Shown here piece after piece: positions 50,501-60,800 of a stretch of 64,000 nt of DNA. Source of the DNA: Toxonevra muliebris (Eukaryota > Arthropoda > Insecta > Diptera > Pallopteridae); NCBI GenBank assembly GCA_963691655.1, contig OY829326.1, forward strand, positions 55,793,776 through 55,857,775, written 5' to 3'. A program made the position numbers and the translations under genes. The notes below the pieces were generated by a model. The model worked only from the letters and a program-made list of their open reading frames with translations. It ran no database searches and had not been told where the DNA came from. The stretch's first letter is position 1; every line of letters starts with the position of its first letter.

Positions 50501-50976
50501 CACCCAAAGGTCAAGCTACCAGTAAACACTTCGCGAAAAAATTATTAGTCATTTATTTTTAAGCAACATAAACAATTTGCACTTTCTTCCATTTTCAAGA
50601 ACATACACAACACATATCTTTTTTTTTTTGTTTCATCATATATTATTTGTATTACATTGCAATATTTTCTCACCTGTTTACCCCACTTCCAATCTGGACC
50701 GCGTATTACTCTGGCTCCCACACCCTCCATGGTAAAGCGTGTCTGCTGTCGTTGTGCATTTGAGCTGCTTGTCGCTCCAGAGGATGAACCACCTGCCGCG
50801 CCACCACCACCTCCATTACTACCTCCAACAGTATTACTTCCTACTACCACACCTCCAATTGTACCACTGCCACCACTTGTCACATTAACGCCAGCACTAC
50901 TTGAACCTGCTACAACCGAGGAACCATTTGTTCCATTAGCTGTTGTTGTTTCTTTGCCCGTTGCTGCACAAGCCAT
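35006..50976 (-). CDS. mib1: Mind bomb 1 E3 ubiquitin ligase, complete coding gene
   Basis: Eleven coding exons on the minus strand: 50976..50674, 43359..42799, 42729..42313, 42197..42090, 42029..41886, 41817..41407, 41345..40809, 40436..39984, 39910..39641, 35513..35220 and 35146..35006. Together they encode 1212 residues; fly Mib1 is of similar length. Domains: MIB/HERC2 (about 85-143), ZZ zinc finger (C157, C160, C172, C175, C181, C184, H190, H194), second MIB/HERC2 (about 222-286), MIB repeats (about 289-460), ankyrin repeats (about 552-868), RING1 (964-1003), RING2 (1011-1050) and RING3 (1169-1204). By family knowledge it ubiquitinates Delta/Serrate to drive their endocytosis and Notch activation, with the third RING catalytic. 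All borders are GT/AG, all introns are phase 0 and no key residue is missing. Frame continues 27 nt upstream of the chosen ATG without another ATG. Confidence 0.96.
35560..38990. mobile_element. ~3.4-kb element with ~250-bp inverted arms in mib1 intron 9
   Basis: The left arm, 35560..35820, and the right arm, 38765..38990, are diverged inverted copies. Shared blocks include ATTAGGGTGAATCGAAAATG against CTAGGGTTTATCTAAAATG, GGTTTAAATATCGATATCGC against GGTTTAAATATCGTTATCGC, and GAATCCGGTTATATAA against GAATCCGGTCATATAA. No open frame lies between. The TTAA MITE at 36651..37389 is nested inside. The left arm begins about 46 bp upstream (in the minus sense) of the exon 10 acceptor. Confidence 0.6.
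36647..37393. mobile_element. TTAA MITE family, copy 1 (739 bp)
   Basis: TTAA at 36647..36650 and 37390..37393 flanks ends GGGATTATATACGTTTT and, reverse-complemented, GGGGTTATATACGTTTT. The interior is homologous to the copy at 47366..47873; for example, TGCGGTGACCGCGATATCTC here corresponds to TGCGGTGACCACGATTTTTC there. It is non-coding. Confidence 0.75.
39641..40436 (-). CDS. mib1: mib1 coding exons 8 and 9: last ankyrin, RING1, RING2
   Basis: Exon 8 is 40436..39984 (residues 828-978) and exon 9 is 39910..39641 (residues 979-1068). The intron splits RING1 between [15 protein letters not shown] and [15 protein letters not shown]2 ([19 protein letters not shown] and onward) is wholly in exon 9. 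A Ser/Gly/Asn-rich linker lies in exon 8. Confidence 0.95.
40528..40756. mobile_element. ~229-bp MITE in mib1 intron 7
   Basis: The left arm TCATTTGGATGCTGAATCCG and the right arm, reverse-complemented TTATTTGGGTGCTAAATCCG, form inverted ends of about 25 bp. The GCTGAATCCGAA core also occurs in the long-arm element at 35560..38990, suggesting a shared family. The target duplication is unclear. Confidence 0.55.
40809..41817 (-). CDS. mib1: mib1 coding exons 6 and 7: ankyrin repeats
   Basis: Exon 6 is 41817..41407 (residues 512-648) and exon 7 is 41345..40809 (residues 649-827), with a 61-bp intron between. Exon 6 starts with an Ala/Thr-rich run, then [20 protein letters not shown] opens the ankyrin stack. 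Seven or so repeats with TALHxAA and GADL signatures follow. Confidence 0.95.
41886..42197 (-). CDS. mib1: mib1 coding exons 4 and 5
   Basis: Exon 4 is 42197..42090 (residues 428-463), completing the second MIB repeat with [11 protein letters not shown]. Exon 5 is 42029..41886 (residues 464-511), the linker to the ankyrin region. They are separated by a 60-bp intron. Confidence 0.92.
42313..42729 (-). CDS. mib1: mib1 coding exon 3: MIB repeats
   Basis: Residues 289-427. It contains the REP-type segments with [20 protein letters not shown] and [20 protein letters not shown], each followed by HGxW. The repeats form the second substrate-binding unit of the family. Confidence 0.95.
42799..43359 (-). 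CDS. mib1: mib1 coding exon 2: MIB/HERC2, ZZ finger, MIB/HERC2
   Basis: Residues 102-288. It opens with [10 protein letters not shown], completing the first MIB/HERC2 domain. It carries the whole ZZ finger (CDTC, CAEC, CSIC, then H..H) and the second MIB/HERC2 domain ([18 protein letters not shown], then YVVWDNG). These domains bind the ligand tails in the vertebrate protein. Confidence 0.95.
44540..45120 (+). repeat. Pair of tRNA-like SINE-type repeats
   Basis: Copies at about 44540..44675 and 44990..45125 share ACTTATATTTA, then GATAG(G/C)CCAGTGGTGAC (A-box-like), and about 70-90 bp later CCCAGGATT(T)GAGACCAAAT (B-box-like). Spacing and motifs suggest a tRNA-derived promoter, distinct from the SINE at 57.4 kb. 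Homology upstream of the A box means a local duplication of about 460 bp is an alternative. Confidence 0.45.
46226..46746. mobile_element. hAT-type fold-back element, 505 bp, exact 8-bp duplication
   Basis: GTCGGGAG at 46226..46233 and again at 46739..46746 flanks 46234..46738. The ends are CAGAGCTGTAAAAG and its complement. The arms extend about 130 bp and include ATAAAAAATGCATTTGGAAG on both sides. The centre (about 46350..46510) consists of many short direct copies of TGACTCCAA. There is no transposase. An 8-bp duplication and CAGAG ends are hAT-like. Confidence 0.85.
47362..47877. mobile_element. TTAA MITE family, copy 2 (508 bp)
   Basis: TTAA at 47362..47365 and 47874..47877 flanks ends GAGGTTATATACAC and, reverse-complemented, AGGGTTATATACGTTTG. 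It is homologous to copy 1 at 36651..37389 in the same orientation, but about 230 bp shorter. Confidence 0.75.
50674..50976 (-). CDS. mib1: mib1 coding exon 1: Gly/Ser-rich leader and start of MIB/HERC2
   Basis: Residues 1-101. The ATG at 50976 opens [19 protein letters not shown] Gly/Ser/Thr-rich low-complexity leader of about 75 residues follows, then [17 protein letters not shown], the start of the first MIB/HERC2 domain, where the donor GTGAG interrupts it. The next coding exon is 7.3 kb away. Confidence 0.9.
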
Positions 50977-53900
50977 TTTTTCTTCTTCGTCGTTGTCGAC
51001 CAAAACGCCAAGCGTAACTTTTCGTAAGGTTTTGATGTACTTTATTGTACTTTTGCACGTTTGGTTTTATTTGCAATCGAAAATATAAGTATTAATTCAA
51101 ATTTAATCGTTTAAAAATTATATTTTAAACGTTTTCACTAAGGGAATTTTATTAATATTCTGCTTGCTAAATTTTTTCCTGCTTTTCTCTTTCTATATGT
51201 TTTTTTTTTTTTGGTTTTGACAACTTTATGTTTTTTGTGAGAGTATATTTGCCTCTTTCGTGCATTCATTTTAAAAATAGTAGTGCCACCCACTTGTTTA
51301 CATGTATGTATTGAATCGGCACTTTTTTTTGTTTAATCACTATTTTGTTAAATTTATTTATATTTTGTGATGATTCTTATATTATATAATTTATATTTAT
51401 TTATTTTTATCATGTTTTAATATACTTCCAAAATCTAGTATAAACAAAACAGCATAAACATTGGATATATATCATGAGTCTCGTTTTACTCATTTTCGAT
51501 TAATTATAAGACTGATAGTGTGCGAATTAATGGAAATGCATAAAAATGTACAATCAATAAGCTCATCAGATTTGGCTTAGATTACATTAGATAAAACATT
51601 TTCAGGCAAGAAGAACTCTTTTGTACACTTTCCATATATCCTTCCTTGATGAGATCTCAAATATACTTAATTTTTAAGATATTCAGCATAACCATATTTG
51701 AAAAAAAGCAAAATAACTTTATACCCATTGATTACATTGATATAGCTGCTCTCATCTTAAACTGCAGGTAAAAGAGAACGACGTGTAGGTTACACGGTTA
51801 CTCTGTTACAAAAACGCTGTTGGAAAATGTTATATATGTAAGAAAATTCGTTTCTATATTAATGTGCAATTTTTGTTTGTAATGAACCATGTATATGACG
51901 CCAACAATGTTGTTGAATTAAAAAAAACTTGTTTAATTTGGTTGCGTTTAATTATACTGAAATTTAAGTGCAATAGGTATTCAAATTCAATGGCAATAAT
52001 TAGTTTCTGTCTTGTTACTTTGCTTTAAAATTTTCTGCGGTAAGTGTATTGAAAAATATCGTTTTTACCGGAATGGAATGATTACAAGACCGGAATAACA
52101 GTAACGATATCGGAATTTGTTTTTTTTTTTTATGTAGCGCATTGAGTAACGTTACTACTTAAATCAGCACTGTAAAGATATCGAAAATCTACCAGAACTG
52201 TTATGCTCCTTGGTTATTCTGTTAAACTTATTATTGAATATAAATATATCAATATTTTACTGATTGACGAGATGCTGTAAGTTGTGAAAAATTGTCAAAA
52301 ATATGAAATCCGTCGGTAACGTGTGAGGAATACTCCCTGGAGCTCCCTCTTTAATTCGGTGCATTTGCCCGAAAAATATTGAAAAAAAGTTTGAATGGAT
52401 TTTTCCAACCTTGTCGTTTAGTACTTTTTCGTGAGGAACTGACAAATATACATATTTAGGCAACACTGGCACTGGCGCAGATTAATTTTTTATTGCAAAT
52501 GGTGGTGACGAAGACGACGACGACGGAGTTTTCACATATTTCTCTATTTGCTGCAAAAATTTTTCGTAATATTAATGCAGAGTCGTAATGTACAAATTGA
52601 TAAATTCAAAATAAATGTTTACAAACAAATTGCGAGTGTGTGAATTGCATTGAAATTTATACAAATACGGTGAGTTAGAGCGCCTGAAAAAAACATAAAA
52701 AATATGAAAATGCGACGAAAAAAATTCCACACGAAGGCAGCGAACAGCAGCAATGGCGAAGCAGTTTCCAATAGTGAATACTGAAAAAAAGTGTAAAAGA
52801 AAACTAAACTACTGAAAATCTTGTCGGAAACAAAATGAAAATATTGAAAAATTGTGGGAAACTGTGTAAATTTGAATATTTTCTAGCGATTTGGCACAAG
52901 AAATGCTAGTGATTTTGTGCAAATTTGGGATTTGTTGTGAAGAATGAAGAGTCAGAAAAAAGAAGTAGCAGGCGAGCGAAGCGGGCGTAAAAAGAAAGTG
53001 TAGAGAAATTTTCAGATATTTTTTTTTTATTTGTGCACTGCAAAATATATAATATTTATCGAAAAGTTTACAACAAATATGATATTTTAATAGAAATTAA
53101 AATATTGAATGAGTTTTCTTATATGTTTGCGTAATTTTATAGGCAGTCGCAAAAATATTGAAGTTTTATGTTGATTGGAAAAAAGCGCGCCATTATGTGA
53201 CGTAGCAGTCTTAACCCTTAAGCACCTGCTGAGGCACACTTGTGCTTTACTCTGATTTGTTGTGAACGAGAAGATTTATTTTGAATTTTGTTTTATTGAG
53301 GTGTGGTTCTCGAATTGTGAGGTTTGAAAGTGTTTCTTTCCAGTGCAAGTTATCTTAATTAATATATATGGATGTTTCTATAGTTTTATTATATCTTAAA
53401 CTGATTTATAAACATATGGGGGGAAGGGAAGTGCCTAAAGTTTAAATTGAAAATACATTTCATTTATTTTTAGTATTTACTTTTATTCTAATATATGCAT
53501 ACAAAAACGAAAAATATCAATAAATATGTAGAGCAATGAAATTAAAATTATAATATTTACTTTTAAATTCGTTTTATTATTATACTGATAGAAAAGTTTA
53601 ATAGCAGTGGTAAAAGAAATAATCGAATTCCTTAGCGTTTTTTTAGTTGTACTTAGTACACGTCCGTCAAAACATTGATTCTGCTTTATTGTAAAATAAT
53701 TAAAATTCGCGAGGAACGGGGAGCGAAAAAAAAACTTTTTTGTTTTTATATTGTTTTCGTTTTTGTCTTTATTATTGTAATTTTCTTTTTACTTCCATTT
53801 ATTTTATTTAGGTTGATTGTTCCGTCTTGTGTGGTGAATGTCGTTAAGTAATTTACTCTTTTGCTTACACTCAAAATTCACAGTGAATTGCGCAGTTCTC

Positions 53901-56900
53901 TCAATTGAATACACTCATATTTATTGCGAGCAGTTTCTCATAAGCACTCAATTCCGGTGCCAGTATCTTTCGTTCTCTTTCAATTTGGTGGGTAATATTT
54001 GTTTTCTGCTCATTTATAAAATAGTAAACTAGTCATGTTTCTTTACGTAGTCATTGGCATTAAGGTAATTATTTAAGATTGATTTAAACAAAAAAAATGG
54101 ACAATAAAATTTTTATCAAACGTACTTAAAAAGTCAAATTTAAAGTTGTTTTTGATTTTTTTTAATGAAATTTAGGTCGTTATCTTGGCTAAGAGTGAAA
54201 ATAAAATAAATAAAAAAACACTAAATGTAAATTGAAATGCTATAGTAAACTTTACAAACTTTCTTTACAAAAATAACGAAGAAAGAGAAATTTTTCGCTC
54301 TCCTTTTGCAAAATATTGGATCTGCGGAAGTTTTCCTAACCTTCCACACTTTCTTTTAAATGAATGAACAAATTAAAGATAGTTTATTACTTTGCATCCT
54401 TTGGATTTTCTTTTTAAATTTAACTTTTCATTTGTTTACCTCCAGTGCCATAGTTTCTTCTTCTTTTCGCCACAGTAACAGTTTTTTTCTTATTCATTTT
54501 CAAAAATCTTGCATTATTTTGAAAAGAATATAAACAGCCCCTTATCAAAAAATTTCCCAACTGCACAACATACTCATACACCCCACCATCAACATTGAAT
54601 TCTAAAAGACATCTGAAACTGATTCAAAATGATTCAATAATTATGACTTCTTTTTCTTTCTACTCTGTTGAATTTTATTATTGCTTCTAATTTTACCACA
54701 TTTATTGCAGTTTTTACTCATTAATGCTCTCATTTTTAAGATTCTCCCCACAAAAAATTACTCAGTTTATTGCTCGCGTGTTTTTTGCACGTAAAAAACA
54801 AGTATTCCTTTTGCTCAATATTGGCAAGAGTCAAAATTGTACCTACACTCGCTCTCTTTACTAGTGTGTGTTTGAGTGTTTGTATTTACTCATCGGTTTA
54901 TTGTTGTACTTTTTTTTATTTTGTTGGTTTAAATTTGAATCACATTTTATTATAGAGGGTTCTTCGTTTGATTTAAACATAGAAATGAAACAATTCTTCA
55001 GCACAATTATGAAAGTGACTATACCGACGTTATTCGCTTAAATTAATTTAAGCATCATTCCTGTTGATTTTATCTCTGAGGTTTGCTCTGTTTTGTAACA
55101 CTTTCTAACACTTCATACACCTATTTCGGTAGATTTTATACTATCCGGCAAAAGGTATGATATGATTTTTCTTTTCTTTTTTTTTTTTGGTTTATAAACA
55201 CACCCGCTATTATGCGTTTTCATGCCTCTCGCTTGAGTGTCTGGTGTTGACTGAACTACTGCTGGTTGCTTAAGTGTAATCGCATTGTAGAAAAACTTGC
55301 TGCTCATGTGTTTAAAAAAAAAAAACCAAACAAAACACATTTTCTCATATTTTATTTTTGCTGTAGTTTTTTGTTTTTGTTTTTTATTTATTGGTATTTT
55401 GTGTTTTTGTTGTATTTGTAGCAACTCGACTGGTAGCATATTCACTCATCAAGAGATAAACATTAAACGTTAAACACAGAGATATACTGCGACCAAGCTA
55501 ATAGTTAGCTATGTAGATATAAAGGAAAACAGTTTTACGATGCGACGATGGTCGCAAGAATTCAAAATTATAGGTGAACTCGCAATTATATTTGCTTCAG
55601 TATTGTTTTTTTTTTTTTTTTTTTTTTTTGTTTTTTTGAAAAACAACGAGACTTTCACATTCGCGCAATTGTTGTTTTCCCCAATTGCAAAATTAGCAAA
55701 GAAAAATTATAATTAATATTGGTCATTTATTTTAAGAGATTTATAAATATCTCAATGCGTTATTGTTAAATTTGTGTGTATATCAGGGATGCTTGTTGGG
55801 TATTCCCCAAAATGTAGGGAATCAGTTTTAGTTGGTTGATGGAGATTTTGAATGCGACCATTTTTGGTAGGAATTGAAAATTACATTTCTTTCTCATATT
55901 CTGATGCTTTCTGAAATACATAGACATAAAAACAAATTGTACTAACTTTCTTTTTAGTATAATGTAATATACAATACTTACAGAAAAACTACCATTATGG
56001 AATAATCAATAAAAATTTAAGAACTATTCTGTACTAATTAGTTTGATTACATAACGATTACCGTAACCAGCAGGTCAATTATTTTTTACAATATTTCTTT
56101 TTTTTTTTGTCAATATATCGATATGAAAACTATATACAGATATATATATATATATATATATATTTGTATATATATATATAATAAACCTACTCATTTTTTA
56201 TTTTTATTCTTTAAGTTTTGTTAAATGTATTTGCATATAATACATACATACGTGTATAAAAAGTTGTGATTAGTAATGCACCGATTACGATTGTCATACG
56301 GTAAATCGTAACCCCGCCGGTTATTTAAATTTGTTTATTTAAATTAAATTTTGTTTGTAAATGAACTCGTTAATACAAGTTTGTATCATTATATACAATA
56401 AAGGACAAAAGTCTATATTCACACACCACCGATTTTCAGTTTCTATAAATCTAAGAATCTAAAGAAAAAATTGGGTTTGCAGTTTAATAAAGGATGATTA
56501 TTTATTCATAAATAAAAAATTTACTTCAATAGTGTAATAGCTCTTGGAGGACTTCAAACTTAGTTGCCTTAATGTCACTATAACTGCAAACAGCTTTTGA
56601 CGTCCAAAAGAGGAACCCAATAAATGTTGGAAGAGGCATATAATGCTATTGCTCATGTTAAATAGTTAATCTTTAGATAGACTCGTATTATATGAAAATC
56701 TTTGCCATGTTAATTTTTTGTTATGCTTGTGAATTTACCGTTATGTTGTTATCGAAGTAAATTTTTTCTGTTTTTTTTTTTTAGAATAAAATAGGGTTAT
56801 GGTTTATAAAACTGCAAACCTAAATTTTTCTTTTGGCTATTTAGTTTTACAGAAACTGAAAATCCGGTGCGCTGTATGTATACTTGTGTTCTTCACTGTA

Positions 56901-57413
56901 TGTTTAACTAACCACAGGAATAAGCTACACGCTTACAGATAATATGATTTTTGCTCAAACATTTGCCAATTGTTAATTTTGAATATTACCCCTGGGTAAA
57001 TCCAGCGTCATTTACATTTCACCGTTAGGTGTCAACTGGTTTTTTACCTATAATTATCAACTATTTTGAAAAGCGAGTAACATAGTCGTATGTGGTTTAT
57101 GCTCTTGTACATGAATCAGTATAAACCTATTTTCAAATATTTAAATTATTATTATTAGTGTTATCACTTCCTTTCCGCACAAAACAACTATTGTGAAATT
57201 CTGCGAATTGGCTAATGGAAATAAAAGAAGAAAATTTTTTTCCAAATAAATTGATTTTTTGATGTAGACGTTCATTAAAAACTTTATAGTTTTGCTTTAA
57301 ATAATATTTTTTAATACATATTTGATATGCCTAGCGTCGCAGAAATTGGACATTTTCGGTTTCTACAATAAAATTTCTGTTCCTGGAAAGTATCGATATT
57401 TTTACCGCTATTG
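50977..57413. other. mib1/PCIF1 divergent interval: promoters, 5' UTRs and probable PCIF1 intron
   Basis: The mib1 start lies at its left edge and PCIF1 on its right, so both promoters should be here. A less AT-rich stretch with GACGACGACGACGG and GCAGGCGAGCGAAGCGGGCG at about 52490..53010 is a candidate non-coding first exon of PCIF1. A plausible 3' splice site, TTTCCAG, lies at 57797..57803, 40 bp before the PCIF1 ATG. The rest is AT-rich, with a poly(T) of about 26 bases near 55603..55629 and (TA)n near 56132..56180. No TATA box is asserted. Confidence 0.45.
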
Positions 57414-57733
57414 TAATAGAGCAATCGACTCCCTCGATAGTCTAATGGGTAGTGCACTAGACTTTTATCCTGGAGGTTCGGTTTGATTCCCGTCTTCGTC
57501 TGGTGGTTAATCCTCATAACCTTATATTCACTATCAATATGAAGTGTATGAGAATTATAAGATAGTGTACAAGTACACATCTTGGTAGGCAATGACAAAA
57601 CCACCAAGCTGATCAAAAATTGTCACACCGCTGTTCGGCGGTAAACTGTAGGTCCAACTATGTGGTATCACAATGGGCCGTTCATGCCTAAGTGTGTCTC
57701 TCGACAGCCACTCTAACCTAACCTAATAGAGCA
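57414..57733 (+). mobile_element. Complete tRNA-derived SINE with target-site duplication
   Basis: TAATAGAGCA at 57414..57423 and 57724..57733 brackets a 300-bp element. Its head is GATAGTCTAATGGGTAGTGC (A box), then an anticodon-like arm with TTT in the loop, then GGTTTGATTCC (B box, 57480..57490). A body of about 200 bp follows, ending in CTAACCTAACCTAA. It is the same family as 23369..23685, with moderate divergence. Confidence 0.88.
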
Positions 57734-57842
57734 CAAAGTTACTCCAAAATCAACCAATAAAATTTTCGCTATATAATCTTCCCTTTTTTATTCTCATTTC
57801 CAGCTAAATTTTAACATTAAGTTAACACAAAAATCAAGGCAA

Positions 57843-60800
57843 ATGGCAGCTAATAACAACATGAACATGCACAGCATGTCACCACAACCGTCTTCACCGC
57901 TAACAAGCAGTGTTATGCCTCAATCGGTTATAGCCTCCAATCCCATGGTGGGCATGTCATCATTACCACAAACTTCATCATCGGCAGCACAAAGTGCCTG
58001 GGATCAGTTGACCGCATCTTCCTCCACCTCATCATCGAGCATTTCTGCTGGAGGGCTAACCATAAATTCAATTGTTTCGCCACCAATTATGAATATGTCT
58101 CCAACAGCAACAACTTCCCTTTTGAACGATTCCAATTCAGGGAGTAGTATGCTGATCATCAACAGCAATAGTAACAATAGTGGAGCCAATTCACCGGCTC
58201 CCAATTGTTCGTCTCCCTCCACACCGACAAAAAGTGGTCCTCCTCCCCTGGATGCTTTGATGGCACACACGCCACAGGGCCCACCGTCGATGGGTCTGGG
58301 AATGCACAGTGGTGGTTATGGTGAAGAGCTAACTAGCGAATTGGTAAATCAAGGTTGGCGTAAATTTTGGTCAAAACGTGAAAATCGTCCATATTATTGG
58401 AATAAGATAACTGGTGAATCATTGTGGGAGATGCCAGGTGCCCGGCCATTTGATCCGCTCACAGATCCATTAGGTAAGTGTAGTAGTGTATTGGGGGTGT
58501 GTGACAGTATAGTTTAAACTTAGGATCAATGGTTTAAACTTACGTGCTTTCTTTAGGCATTTGTCACACTGGTAGCGGTGGTGGTGGCGGCGGTGTTGGT
58601 GGACAAACACCTATGAATCCAGGCACTCCACATCATCCGCATCATATGCAACATCCACATTTGAAACGACGCCCATCGGATGATATGCACTTGCATCCGC
58701 ATCCACATCAGCAACATCATCAACAGCCGCCAATGAAGAAATTCATACTCGGTGGCCCGTGGGATTTGGAGGTATGCACAAATGCGGTTATAGTGGAGCG
58801 TCCACCGACGCTATTGCCTCAACCACATCCCGAAATTGAGGCGTTACGTGCTGCCTACACAATGAAGCTAGTGAAGACTTACGAAGATCTCTGTATGCGA
58901 CGCGAGAATATAAAATCTCCAAAAGATTCGTTCAATCGTTGGCTCATCGAACGCAAAGTAATTGATACGGGCTGCGATCCGTTGCTGCCTAGTAACTGTA
59001 TGCCAGAGATATCACCGTCAATGTATCGCGAAATCATGGGCGATATACCAATTAAAATTGTTAAACCGAAATTTACAGGTGAGACTTTTCATAAGTTTTA
59101 TGCCTTTATTTGATAATAGTTAAAACGTTCCGCTTATCCTTCCACCACGCAGGTGATGCACGCAAACAGCTCGCTCGTTATGCTGAAGCAGCTAAACAGA
59201 TTATTGAATCACGTTCAGCGCCTGCTGAAAGCAAGAAGGTGGTCAAATGGAATGTCGAAGATACCTTCCAATGGTTACGTCGCACCGTTGGTGCCAGCTA
59301 TGAAGACTTTCAAGATCGTTTGGCGCATTTGAAACGCCAATGCGAGCCACATCTCATTGAAACGGTGAAGGGTTCCGTTGAGGCTCTTTGCATTAAAATC
59401 TATCATCTCTCTGCAGAGCATGCGCGTAAAATACGTGAACGTCATATGCAATTACTGAAGGAGCATGGCATTCCAGAGCCTACACCTCCACCACCGCCGC
59501 CTCATCTGAAAAAAGTTTGGTGTTATCCGATACAGTTTGCAGTGCCATCACCACGCATGCCTGCTATAGAATATGTGCAGGATCGTGATCATATGATAAT
59601 CAAATATACGCCCGCAACGCTCAATCAACCCGATGCGCAGTACATTAATCTATCGCATCTTCAAAAACTGGAACAGCTTTATCGACACAACTGCTTCGAT
59701 GACAAGAAATTTGATTTGTTTATTGGGCGCGTTTGGTGTTTGCTCAAACGATATCAGACATTTTTGGGTAACGCTTTAAATTCATCACAGGAAGCTGAGC
59801 TGACACAAGCTTCTTTACCTGTGCCCGTTTTTGAGTGTTTACATCGACATTTCGGTGTAAGTTTTGAATGTTTTGCTTCGCCATTCAATTCATACTTTCG
59901 GCAATATTGTTCGGCTTTTGCCGACACGGATGCATACTTTGGATCGAGGGGGTAAGTAGTTAAGAATGAAGGTGGAAGATGAAAGTAAACAAAATTAATT
60001 TGCGAATATTTTCTGTTTTCTATGCTAGACCGTTTTTGGACTTTAAACCGGTTTCAGGATCTTTTCAAGTGAATCCACCGCATTGTGAGGAACTTATTGA
60101 TGCCGCATTGGCACATGTTGATAAATTACTTACAGATTCTTTAGAACCATTGAGGTAAATTATACTTAGTTTTATCGAGAAACAATAAAAATAATTACGA
60201 TGAATATATTAATTCTACGTTTTTAGTTTCATCATTTTCTTGCCCGAGTGGAAAAGCATTTCAAAGCTAGAAGAAAGTATGTTCAAGCGCCGTTCAATGG
60301 TGGTATTGGGTATGGCACATGAATATCGCCACGGTTACCAGCACATCATACCAAAGTAAGTATTTTTATAACGTACACGGTCTGTGTACAGGAAATGTTA
60401 GTTTTGTTCGTGCCATGATTGTTTGTAATGTCCCTAAATAAAAATATATAAGTTAATATATCTGTGTGTGATAGCGATAATTTAAACAAACCGTTACAAC
60501 CAGATACCGGTTAAGTTTCTAATATCGGCGAAATAGGTTAAGTGGGTATTTACATTTTTAAGAAGTGATATCAAAGGAAATCCTGAAGCAAATTAAAACA
60601 AATTCGGTACAATTCGCTGCAATAATTTCTAGAATAACATCAGGTAATTACCACGTCCACCTTCAAAAGATATACTTATATGAATACAATGAAATTCGAT
60701 ATAGTGAGTAAGAATAATAAATAAAGTATTTCAGTCAAAGACAAGTAAAATCTACTATCCGCCAATCTGTCCGTGACCGCGATAACTTAAAATTTGAGCA

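Larger units (their letters stand above)
43360..50673 (-). other. mib1 intron 1, 7.3 kb, repeat-rich
   Basis: The donor is GTGAG at 50673 and the acceptor CTTAG ends at 43360. It contains a GA microsatellite (43377..43402), the tRNA-like repeat pair at 44.5 and 45.0 kb, the hAT fold-back element, the second TTAA MITE, poly(T) tracts near 45760 and 46920, and no additional exon I can support. Confidence 0.7.

Noticed and set aside
53211..53250. TTAACCCTTAAGCACC as a piggyBac-like end
   Set aside because: No matching inverted end with TTAA was found downstream.
57311..57616. Minus-strand frame that has a counterpart at 23443..23646
   Set aside because: Both are antisense translations of the SINE; similarity comes from the shared repeat, not from a protein gene.
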